This document shows, in pieces, positions 17,515-24,863 of a stretch of 64,000 nt of DNA; the first letter of the stretch is position 1; every line of letters starts with the position of its first letter. A program made the position numbers and the translations under genes. The notes below the pieces were generated by a model. It had not been told where the DNA came from. It saw only the letters and a program-made list of their open reading frames with translations, and ran no database searches. The stretch is from an uncultured Lachnospiraceae bacterium (GTDB taxonomy: Bacteria; Bacillota; Clostridia; Lachnospirales; Lachnospiraceae), in assembly GCA_900548905.1 (NCBI GenBank), contig URMK01000036.1:1-64000 (forward strand), in the 5' to 3' direction.

Positions 17515-18252
17515 ATGGGAATTTCGCTGAAAGTAATGCTTGTGGATGATGAAGTGACAATACTGGAGGGATTTAAAAGACTGTTCGACTGGAAAGCCTA
17601 TGGCTGTGAGGTGGTGTGCGAGGCATGGGACGGGGTGATGGCGGTAAACCAGGCAAAAATATACCGGCCGGATATTATTGTTATGGATATCAACATTCCC
17701 ATTATGTCGGGCCTGGAGGCGCTCCGGGTGATTCGGGATCAAAACGGGGAATGCGCCTGTATTATTGTGAGCGGCTATGATGAATTTGAATACTGCAGGG
17801 AGGCGCTGCGATTGCGGATAACGGATTATATTCTGAAACCGGTTGACTTCAGCGAGTTCGGCAGGGTGATCGAAGGCATAAAGCTGAAGCTGATAGAAAA
17901 CAGATGCCCGCAGGAAGGCAGCTGCGGTGAAAAGCCGGTATTCCAGCTGGCGGCTTATCTTCAGGAGCACCTTGCGGAGGATATCACCCTGCTGACCCTT
18001 TCGGCGGAATTTCATATGAACCCCTCTTATATCAGCCAGCTGTTTAAAAATGAGCTGGGTATGAAATATCATGATTACCTGACCCGTCTGCGCATGGATA
18101 AAGCAAGGACGCTTCTGGCTTCCACCGGAAAAAGCATTACGGAGATAGCAGGGGAGACCGGCTTCCGGGATTATCGGGTATTTACAAAAGTTTTTAAAAG
18201 TGCAGAAGGGGTATCCCCCTCTGCCTTCAGAAGCAGATTTTCGGTCAAATAG
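17515..18252 (+). CDS. AraC-type response regulator (YesN family)
   Basis: Response regulator of 245 residues. Receiver domain with acidic pocket Asp11/Asp12, phospho-acceptor Asp58 (VMDINIP) and Lys108 (ILKPVD); C-terminal AraC-type double HTH ending GVSPSAFRS. The ATG at 17515 follows GGGGAGG and directly begins the receiver domain, so the upstream in-frame start at 17464 is unlikely. Cognate kinase most likely at 13953. It is last in the operon. An inverted repeat or terminator right after it was not clear; the next promoter starts at 18314. Confidence 0.93.
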   Translation: MGISLKVMLVDDEVTILEGFKRLFDWKAYGCEVVCEAWDGVMAVNQAKIYRPDIIVMDINIPIMSGLEALRVIRDQNGECACIIVSGYDEFEYCREALRLRITDYILKPVDFSEFGRVIEGIKLKLIENRCPQEGSCGEKPVFQLAAYLQEHLAEDITLLTLSAEFHMNPSYISQLFKNELGMKYHDYLTRLRMDKARTLLASTGKSITEIAGETGFRDYRVFTKVFKSAEGVSPSAFRSRFSVK

Positions 18253-18313
18253 CCCTACATAAACATCGGGTTATTTGACCCTTGCGGTGATTAGGCAGCT
18301 ATAGGATTGGGTA

Positions 18314-18368
18314 TTGACAAGTAAGGTTTATTGTCATAAACTAGGTTTATGACAATAAACCTTACTTG
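18314..18368 (+). promoter_or_regulatory. Promoter with perfect double operator for the BlaI-like repressor
   Basis: TTGACA (18314-18319), 17-bp spacer, TAAACT (18337-18342). Overlaid is a perfect 24-bp inverted repeat, 18318-18341 and 18345-18368, with a 3-base centre. Each arm contains its own 16-bp dyad with half-sites GTTTAT and ATAAAC (18326-18341 and 18345-18360). Two repressor dimers could therefore sit side by side over the -10 and start site. Directly precedes the BlaI-like gene, so autorepression is the natural reading. Confidence 0.8.
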
Positions 18369-18442
18369 CGTTCGGAGTTAGGTAAGGCCGGACGGCGCAA
18401 AAAGCGGGGGAGGTGTGCCAGTGCGCACAGAAGGGAGCCAAT

Positions 18443-18829
18443 ATGGAAATACCAAGGATTCCGGATGGGGAATACCGGTTTGCACAGATCGTCTGGGATA
18501 CGGAGCCTGTAAACTCCACAACACTGATAAAGCTTGCCGGCGAGCGGCTGGGCTGGAAAAAGGCGACCAGCTATACGGTGCTTCGAAAACTTTGTGAGAA
18601 AGGGATACTCAGGAATGAAAACGCCACTGTTACTGCGCTGGTGAAGAAAGAGGCCGTCTGCAGACAGGAAAGCGAGCAGCTGCTGCACAGAAGCTTCGGT
18701 AATTCTCTGCCGGCATTTGTAGCGTCCTTTCTTCAGGATAAAAAACTGACGCAGCAGGAAGCGGAGGAACTGAAACGCCTGATCGATGCCGCCAGCCTGG
18801 GCGGGGATGAAAAGGAAAACAATTCATAA
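18443..18829 (+). CDS. BlaI/MecI family transcriptional repressor
   Basis: Repressor of 128 residues with a winged-helix N-terminal domain (ATSYTVLRKLCEKGILRNE recognised in two halves, with recognition helix near SYTVLRKL) and a C-terminal dimerisation region. In the family, binding to operators is relieved when the partner BlaR1 membrane protease is activated. ATG 18443 is preferred: it follows GAAGGGAG and starts at the domain. The next gene encodes the BlaR1-like partner, as in classical bla/mec systems. The double operator upstream supports autoregulation. No beta-lactamase or penicillin-binding protein gene is in the window. Confidence 0.9.
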   Translation: MEIPRIPDGEYRFAQIVWDTEPVNSTTLIKLAGERLGWKKATSYTVLRKLCEKGILRNENATVTALVKKEAVCRQESEQLLHRSFGNSLPAFVASFLQDKKLTQQEAEELKRLIDAASLGGDEKENNS

Positions 18830-18858
18830 TGTCCCGTACGACGGGAGGAGGCGTGAAC

Positions 18859-20781
18859 ATGTATGAACTATTTCGTATACTGCCCCAAATTATAAATATG
18901 ACACTTGCCGCGTCCTGTGCCGGCTGTGTGGTCCTGCTGCTGCGCGCGGTGCTCCGGAAGGTGCCGTCAGGGTATTTCTATGCGCTCTGGATCATAGTGT
19001 TCCTACGCTTTCTGTGCCCCTTTACCCTTGAGTCTGCGGTAAGCCTGATTCCGGTGAGACAGGATGCGGTAACCTATAAATCCATAGTCGCTGCCGGAAT
19101 CAATGCGTATACAGGTGTGAGTGGGGCGCTGCCTGCGGACAGCGTGATCCGCACAATTCCGGCGGCGGCAGGGCAGATGGGGATGGATTACGGGAACCTG
19201 CTGGTAGGGGGCTTCACGGCGGTATGGCTTACAGGGATGCTTGTGTTCCTGGCTGTTGCGTTGCGTTCCTGGCTGCGTCTGAAAAAGCAGGTGGCGGAGG
19301 CTGTCCTTCTGTTCTCTGAAGGGAAGGAGCAGGCCCGTGTATATGAAAGCCCGCAAATCGCTTCTCCTTTCCTGCTGGGATTTGTGCGGCCTGCGGTTTA
19401 TCTGCCCGCCGGGATGAAAGAGAAGGAAAAACAGCACGTGCTGGCACATGAATACCGGCATATCCGGCGCAGGGATTATCTGCTAAAGCCGGTTTGTTTC
19501 CTGGCTGTAATGCTTCATTGGTTCAATCCGCTGGCCTGGCTTTTTTTCCGGTATATGACGGAGGATATGGAGCGTTCCTGCGACGACAGCGTATTACGGA
19601 ATATGACCGCGCAGGAACGTGGGGGGTATGCACAGACCCTTTTGCGTCTGGGGCTTCGTAACAATGGGTTTGGGTATATGCTGCCGGCGGCTTTCGGGGA
19701 AAGCAACACGAAAAAACGTATCACCCATATCCTGAACTTCCGTAAGCCTTCCGGCTGGTTGTGTGCTGCGGCGCTTCTTCTTGTGGCAGCGGCTGGCGTA
19801 ATGCTTCTCACTTCTCCGGCGGCCGGAAAGGGAGGTGCGCAGGAAGAAGAAAGCACACAGGAGGAAAGCACCGTAACGGCCGGCCCTCTGGAAGGAGAGG
19901 CGCTGGCGGCCGGGTTGTCGGATAACAGAAATCCGTATATAGGGGATCATATCCGGGATGCGGTACTGTTCGGGATGCTTCCGGTTCCGGAGGTATTGGA
20001 ATACCGCAAAATGGAACTGCAGACGACGCAGGAGCCATATGAACTGATTATGGTTTACCGCCTCCGGGAAAATGCGGAAATGCCGGGAAAGGAATGGAGC
20101 TTCTCCAACGCGGCTCTACTATTTGCCTCCATCGAAAATGCCGGAAAAATCAGCTACGCCGTAGAAAAAGGAGCGGAGGAATACCGTATTACTTATGACA
20201 GGGGTGAGGCGGAAGCTGTTTTCGGCCCGCTGTACGCGTATTCTGCCGATACGGAAAAAATGGCTGAACTGCAGGGGCTGCTTTCCGCATATCTGGAGAA
20301 CGGAATGACCATATCCCTTGGAGAGGAACGGATATACGATCTGGATTCCGAAGGAAACAGGACTCTGCGTGAGACGGCAGCGGCAGCGGAAACTTCGGAG
20401 GAACCGGAAACGGGGCAGACGGAGAACACGCCTGTCCGGATGGAACTGGACAAAGACGTATATGCCCTGAAGGAGCCGGTTCTGACTATGACGATAACCA
20501 ATCTGTCGGATTATAATCTGACATTCGGAGACCCTTATGATTTGATGAAGGAAGAAAACGGGGAATACCGGCTTGTCCCGATGAAGGAAAATACCGGCTG
20601 GCATGATATACTACATGTGCTGCGGCCGGGGGAAGAAACGAAACAGGAAATGGATATAAGCCAGGTTTATGGAGAACTGGAACCCGGTAATTATTGCATT
20701 AACAAGTCGGCTGCGGTGGAAAAAGAAAACGGGGAAGAGGATTCCGTCATACTGCGCAGCATTCCTTTCGTATTGTATTAG
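18859..20781 (+). CDS. BlaR1-like M56 family metallopeptidase
   Basis: Membrane zinc protease of 640 residues. Transmembrane segments near 10-30, 40-55 and 115-137, the zinc motif HEYRH at 197-201 with a downstream ERSCDDS segment typical of M56, a further helix near 307-325, then a long extracellular region. Classical BlaR1 has a penicillin-binding sensor here. This protein instead has a Glu/Thr-rich linker, a domain of about 150 residues and a C-terminal Ig-like beta domain (from about 535, PVRMELDKDVYAL). The signal it senses is therefore unlikely to be recognised as in BlaR1. ATG 18859 follows GGGAGGAGG; an ATG at 18829 is less well supported. Confidence 0.85.
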   Translation: MYELFRILPQIINMTLAASCAGCVVLLLRAVLRKVPSGYFYALWIIVFLRFLCPFTLESAVSLIPVRQDAVTYKSIVAAGINAYTGVSGALPADSVIRTIPAAAGQMGMDYGNLLVGGFTAVWLTGMLVFLAVALRSWLRLKKQVAEAVLLFSEGKEQARVYESPQIASPFLLGFVRPAVYLPAGMKEKEKQHVLAHEYRHIRRRDYLLKPVCFLAVMLHWFNPLAWLFFRYMTEDMERSCDDSVLRNMTAQERGGYAQTLLRLGLRNNGFGYMLPAAFGESNTKKRITHILNFRKPSGWLCAAALLLVAAAGVMLLTSPAAGKGGAQEEESTQEESTVTAGPLEGEALAAGLSDNRNPYIGDHIRDAVLFGMLPVPEVLEYRKMELQTTQEPYELIMVYRLRENAEMPGKEWSFSNAALLFASIENAGKISYAVEKGAEEYRITYDRGEAEAVFGPLYAYSADTEKMAELQGLLSAYLENGMTISLGEERIYDLDSEGNRTLRETAAAAETSEEPETGQTENTPVRMELDKDVYALKEPVLTMTITNLSDYNLTFGDPYDLMKEENGEYRLVPMKENTGWHDILHVLRPGEETKQEMDISQVYGELEPGNYCINKSAAVEKENGEEDSVILRSIPFVLY

Positions 20782-20818
20782 GATCAACTTGTATCAGGAT
20801 CAATCGGAAAAGGCCGGG

Positions 20819-20857
20819 AACTGCCGGAGCACGGTAACGTGCTGCTGGCAGTTTTTT
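20819..20857 (+). terminator. Terminator of the BlaI/BlaR1-like operon
   Basis: AACTGCC pairs with GGCAGTT and AGCACG with CGTGCT around a GTAA loop, with a small internal loop, followed by six T. Confidence 0.88.
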
Positions 20858-21026
20858 AGATCTGTTTTGTCTATAATGAACGTATTTCAAATATTTACAA
20901 AACGGAAACAGGCACAATTGGTATGCGGATTTATACATTCAGACACTGTGTTGTAAAATATACATGAAAATACGGAAAAATAATTGAGAATTTTAATCAA
21001 TAATGCTAGCGAAGCGGAAAAGAATA

Positions 21027-21035
21027 TGTTATAAT
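21027..21035 (+). promoter_or_regulatory. Extended -10 promoter of the hydrogenase operon
   Basis: TG-T-TATAAT (TATAAT at 21030-21035). No good -35, as is usual for extended -10 promoters. Implies a 5' leader of about 130 bases before the start at 21173. Confidence 0.5.
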
Positions 21036-21172
21036 TTTCACAGTTATGCTGCCGGACGTTTTATCCTGCCGGTTGCATGCGGAACGGATGGGCTGTCTGA
21101 GGGGAACAGCCCGGCTTGTGCCGGCAGGGAGCCGGTGCGGAAAACGAGAAGGAAAGGGGAAGTTACATTTCA

Positions 21173-23023
21173 ATGAGCCGACTGAAAATCAGCACACCTG
21201 ACCGGGCCCAGTTAACTGTGGAACGGTTGTACAAGGATCTGGAACGACATATTGTTGCCAGCCCGCCGGGATTATGCCCGGTCGATCTGCAGCTGTCCTT
21301 TTTGAAGCTGTGCCACGCACAGACCTGCGGTAAATGTGTACCCTGCCGAGTGGGGCTGCTGCAGCTTCAGAATCTGCTGGAACAGGTTCTGGACGGGACC
21401 GCCACTATGGATACACTGGCCCTTATTGAGGAAACCGCGAATAATATCACGGATTCCGCCGACTGCGCCATCGGTTTTGAGGCCGCCCATATGGTTTTGG
21501 CAGGGCTTCAGGGCTGCAGAGATGATTATGTATACCATATTGAGCACGGCAAGTGCTCTTATTCCATCACCCAGCCGGTGCCCTGTGTGGCGCTGTGTCC
21601 GGCGGGGGTTGATATTCCGGGCTATATCGCCCTGGTGGGGGAGGAAAGATATGCGGATGCGGTTTCCCTCATCCGTAAGGACAACCCTTTTCCCACGGCA
21701 TGTGCCCTGATCTGCGAGCATCCCTGTGAAGCCAGATGCCGCAGGAACATGATTGACAGCTCTGTGAATATCCGCGGACTGAAACGGATGGCGGTGGATA
21801 ATGCCCGTGCCAATACGGTTCCCGTGCCGCCGAAGGCTCCGTCCACCGGAAAGAGGATTGCTATTGCCGGGGGTGGTCCCGGCGGCCTGTCTGCCGCTTA
21901 TTACCTGGAGCTGATGGGGCATCATGCGGTGGTGTTTGAACAGAAAAGCAAGCTGGGCGGCATGCTGCGCTATGGGATTCCTAATTACCGGTTCCCAAGG
22001 GAGCGGCTGGATGAGGACATTGAAGCCATTTTGTCCACCGGTGTGGAAGTACATACCAATGTCAATATCGGTAATGGGGAGGAGGACATTCCCCTGAGCC
22101 GGCTCAGAGAAGAATTCGATGCGGTTTATATCGCTATCGGCGCCCATACCGATAAGAAGATCGGGATGGACGGGGAGGATGTGGGCGGCGTGATTTCGGC
22201 CGTGGAAATGCTCCGCAATATCGGCGACGGAAACCCTCCTGATTTTACAGGGAAAAGGGTAATCGTGGTAGGGGGCGGCAACGTGGCTATGGACTGTACC
22301 CGTTCGGCGTTACGACTTGGGGCCGAAAAAGTGGGGATAGCCTACCGAAGACGCCAGAATGATATGACGGCGCTGCCGGAGGAAGTGGAAGGCGCGATTG
22401 CAGAGGGTGCCGAACTTTACAGCCTGAAGGCCCCTGTGCGCGTGGAAGCGGGTGAGGATGGAAATGTGGCGGCTCTCTGGGTGCAGCCTCAGATAATAGG
22501 GCCTATTGATGCCTGGGGACGTGCCCGTCCGGTACAGGCCAATGTGGAATTAAAAAGGATACCCTGCGATGTTGTTATCGTTGCGGTCGGCCAGGGAATT
22601 GAATCCCGCCATTTTGAAAATTCCGGTGTGCCGGTGCACCGCGGTACCATCGAAGCTCTCGCGGAATCCAGTGTCAGGGATATCCCCGGCATCTTTGCGG
22701 GAGGGGACTGCGTAACAGGCCCGGCTACGGTAATACGCGCCATCGCGGCGGGAAAAGTTGCCGCGGCTAATATTGACGAATACCTGGGGTATCATCATGT
22801 GATTTCCTGTGATGTGGAGATCCCTCAGGTGACTTATGCGGATAAAAAGCCCTGCGGCCGCGTGAATATGGAAGAGCGGGAAGCCGGTGACAGGAAATGC
22901 GATTTCTGTGAGATTGAACGCTGTATGACAAAGGAAGAGGCCGCACAGGAAGCGGGCCGCTGCCTCAGGTGTGATCATTACGGATATGGAAATCTGAAAG
23001 GAGGCCGCGCGGCAATATGGTAA
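21173..23023 (+). CDS. NuoF-type iron-sulfur / GltD-like flavin oxidoreductase fusion
   Basis: Protein of 616 residues. N-terminal about 130 residues match the C-terminal iron-sulfur segment of NuoF/HydB (QTCGKCVPCRVG, a 4Fe-4S site). The rest is a GltD-like NAD(P)H:acceptor oxidoreductase: Cys-rich segment (CPAGVDIPGY, CEHPCEARCRR), FAD-binding GGGPGGLSAAYYL (about 222-234), and second dinucleotide site GGGNVAMDC. C-terminal cysteines (CDFCEIERC, CLRCDHYGYG) add another cluster. It lacks the FMN/NADH module of full NuoF. It overlaps the [FeFe] hydrogenase gene by 7 bases, so it probably passes electrons between NAD(P)H, ferredoxin and the hydrogenase. Start chosen where homology begins; the ribosome binding site is weak. 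Confidence 0.82.
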   Translation: MSRLKISTPDRAQLTVERLYKDLERHIVASPPGLCPVDLQLSFLKLCHAQTCGKCVPCRVGLLQLQNLLEQVLDGTATMDTLALIEETANNITDSADCAIGFEAAHMVLAGLQGCRDDYVYHIEHGKCSYSITQPVPCVALCPAGVDIPGYIALVGEERYADAVSLIRKDNPFPTACALICEHPCEARCRRNMIDSSVNIRGLKRMAVDNARANTVPVPPKAPSTGKRIAIAGGGPGGLSAAYYLELMGHHAVVFEQKSKLGGMLRYGIPNYRFPRERLDEDIEAILSTGVEVHTNVNIGNGEEDIPLSRLREEFDAVYIAIGAHTDKKIGMDGEDVGGVISAVEMLRNIGDGNPPDFTGKRVIVVGGGNVAMDCTRSALRLGAEKVGIAYRRRQNDMTALPEEVEGAIAEGAELYSLKAPVRVEAGEDGNVAALWVQPQIIGPIDAWGRARPVQANVELKRIPCDVVIVAVGQGIESRHFENSGVPVHRGTIEALAESSVRDIPGIFAGGDCVTGPATVIRAIAAGKVAAANIDEYLGYHHVISCDVEIPQVTYADKKPCGRVNMEEREAGDRKCDFCEIERCMTKEEAAQEAGRCLRCDHYGYGNLKGGRAAIW

Positions 23024-24723
23024 CACTGACAATAGATAACAGAAAAATCAGCGTGCCGGAAGGTACTACAATCATGAAAGCGGCTGCGTCCGTAGGAATT
23101 ATGATTCCCCATCTTTGCTATCTGGAGGGCATAAATGAAATAAGTGCCTGCAAGGTGTGCGTGGTGGAGATGCAGGGAAAAACCAAACTGATTACCGCCT
23201 GCAATAACCCGGTGGAGGAAGGGATGGTGCTTTATACCAATTCTCCCAAGGTACGTTCGGTGAGACGGACGAATGTGGAATTGATTCTTTCCCAGCATAA
23301 CAGCAACTGTGCCACCTGCGTGCGCAGCGGGAACTGTAACCTGCAGAAACTGTCCAATGATCTGGGGATTATCGATATCCCATATAAAAAAGAAATCATG
23401 GAAATGCCCTGGAACCGGGATTTTCCTTTGATAAGGGATTTCAGTAAATGTATTAAGTGCATGCGCTGCGTGCAGATATGCGACAAGGTACAGGATCTGC
23501 ACATATGGGATGTGCAGAACACGGGGTCCAGAACAACGGTGGATGTGTCACAGAACCGTATTATAGAAGAATCCGACTGCAGTATCTGCGGGCAGTGCAT
23601 CACCCACTGTCCCACAGGGGCGCTGCGCGAAAGGGATGATACGGCCGGAATATTCCGTGCGCTGGCGGACCCGGAAACCGTTACCGTTGTCCAGGTGGCG
23701 CCTGCGGTAAGGGCGGCCTGGGGCGAGGCCCTGGATTTGCCGGCTTATATGGCGACCGAAGGGAGAATGGTTGCGGCCCTCAAAAAAATAGGTTTCGATT
23801 ATGTATTTGATACCAATTTTTCAGCGGATCTCACTATTATGGAAGAAGGCAATGAGCTGCTCGCAAGACTGGCGGATCCGGAAGAGAAGAGATGGCCCAT
23901 GTTCACCTCCTGCTGCCCGGCCTGGGTGCGTTTTATCAAATCCCAGTACCCGGAAATGGCGGCGCATCTGTCCACCGCCAAATCACCCCAGCAGATGTTC
24001 GGTGCTATAACCAAAAGCTATTTCGCCGGGAAAACGGGAGTGGATCCGGAAAAAATCTGCAGCATTTCCATCATGCCCTGTGTCTCTAAAAAAATGGAAG
24101 CCGTCCTGCCGGATATGTACAGTGCAGGAGCGGGGGCTGATGTGGATATTGTTCTGACAACCAGGGAGTTTGCGAGGCTTGTCAAAGCGGAGCATATCGC
24201 CCCGGCTCTCCTTACGGAAGAGGCCTTTGATTCCCCGCTGGGAGAAAGCACCGGCGCCGGTGTGATTTTCGGCGTGACGGGCGGTGTTATGGAGGCCGCC
24301 TTGAGAACTGCCTATTATTGTGTGGAAGGCGTAAACCCTCCTCCGGATATCTTTTCCGATGTAAGGGGATATGAAGGGCGAAAGGAAGCCTCGTTTACCC
24401 TGGGAGGAAAAACACTTCGTACCTGTACGGTCAGCGGGCTTAAGAATGCCAGGGATCTGATGGAGGATATCCGGTCGGGAGCTGTTCAGTATGATTTTGT
24501 TGAGGTCATGGCCTGTCCCGGCGGCTGTGTGGGAGGCGGCGGCCAGCCGATTCTCGACGGCGTAGAGATGGCGGATGTCCGCGGGCCGAAGCTGTATAAG
24601 CTGGATGCCCAGAGACCGCTGCGTTTTTCCCATGACAATCCGGAAGTTGTAAAGCTTTATGAAGACTATCTTGGTAAACCGATGGGAGAAAAAGCACACC
24701 ATCTGCTGCATACCCACGGTTAA
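23017..24723 (+). CDS. [FeFe] hydrogenase, group A
   Basis: Catalytic hydrogenase of 568 residues that makes or consumes H2. In order: plant-type 2Fe-2S domain (Cys34, 45, 48, 62 region), His/Cys-ligated 4Fe-4S (HNSNCATC and GNC, about 94-107), two ferredoxin-type 4Fe-4S motifs (CIKCMRCVQIC about 145-155; CSICGQCITHC about 188-198), then the H-cluster domain with L1 TSCCPAW (297-303), L2 MPCVSKK (353-359) and L3 MACPGGCVGGGG (498-509). All H-cluster cysteines (300, 355, 500, 504) are present. Cytoplasmic, no signal peptide. Coupled to the flavoprotein before it, suggesting NAD(P)H-linked, possibly bifurcating, hydrogen production. The maturases HydEFG are not in the window. Confidence 0.95.
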   Translation: MVTLTIDNRKISVPEGTTIMKAAASVGIMIPHLCYLEGINEISACKVCVVEMQGKTKLITACNNPVEEGMVLYTNSPKVRSVRRTNVELILSQHNSNCATCVRSGNCNLQKLSNDLGIIDIPYKKEIMEMPWNRDFPLIRDFSKCIKCMRCVQICDKVQDLHIWDVQNTGSRTTVDVSQNRIIEESDCSICGQCITHCPTGALRERDDTAGIFRALADPETVTVVQVAPAVRAAWGEALDLPAYMATEGRMVAALKKIGFDYVFDTNFSADLTIMEEGNELLARLADPEEKRWPMFTSCCPAWVRFIKSQYPEMAAHLSTAKSPQQMFGAITKSYFAGKTGVDPEKICSISIMPCVSKKMEAVLPDMYSAGAGADVDIVLTTREFARLVKAEHIAPALLTEEAFDSPLGESTGAGVIFGVTGGVMEAALRTAYYCVEGVNPPPDIFSDVRGYEGRKEASFTLGGKTLRTCTVSGLKNARDLMEDIRSGAVQYDFVEVMACPGGCVGGGGQPILDGVEMADVRGPKLYKLDAQRPLRFSHDNPEVVKLYEDYLGKPMGEKAHHLLHTHG

Positions 24724-24740
24724 AATGTAAAACAAAATAC

Positions 24741-24770
24741 TTGACAGCGCAGGAAGTCCCACAGTATAAT
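24741..24770 (+). promoter_or_regulatory. Promoter upstream of the DEAD-box helicase
   Basis: TTGACA (24741-24746), 18-bp spacer, TATAAT (24765-24770). Transcription would start near 24777, only about 17 bases before a strong terminator stem. Confidence 0.75.
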
Positions 24771-24793
24771 AAAACGGATTCGTAGAAGGAAAG

Positions 24794-24828
24794 GACAACA
24801 CCCTTATACCACGGGTGTTGTCTTTTTG
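24794..24828 (+). terminator. Terminator between helicase promoter and gene
   Basis: GACAACACCC (24794-24803) pairs perfectly with GGGTGTTGTC (24813-24822), 9-base loop, then TTTTT. It lies between a consensus-like promoter and the helicase start at 24864, so it may attenuate the helicase as well as ending the hydrogenase transcript. Confidence 0.85.
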
Positions 24829-24863
24829 TGTGAAAAGATTGAAATAAAGGAAGGATTTTTTGA

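Larger units (their letters stand above)
20782..21172. other. Intergenic region with terminator, promoter and structured leader
   Basis: No gene seen. It contains the terminator of the BlaR1-like gene (20819-20857), an extended -10 promoter (21027-21035) and a leader of about 130 bases with hairpins, notably GGGCTGT/ACAGCCC (21089-21111) and GC-rich CCGGC segments around 21050-21130. The leader precedes the hydrogenase operon and matches no RNA family I know. Confidence 0.55.

Noticed and set aside
21036..21172. Rex-type redox operator or known riboswitch in the hydrogenase leader
   Set aside because: No Rex-like TTGTTAA-N4-TTAACAA dyad and no known riboswitch core could be found; only generic hairpins.
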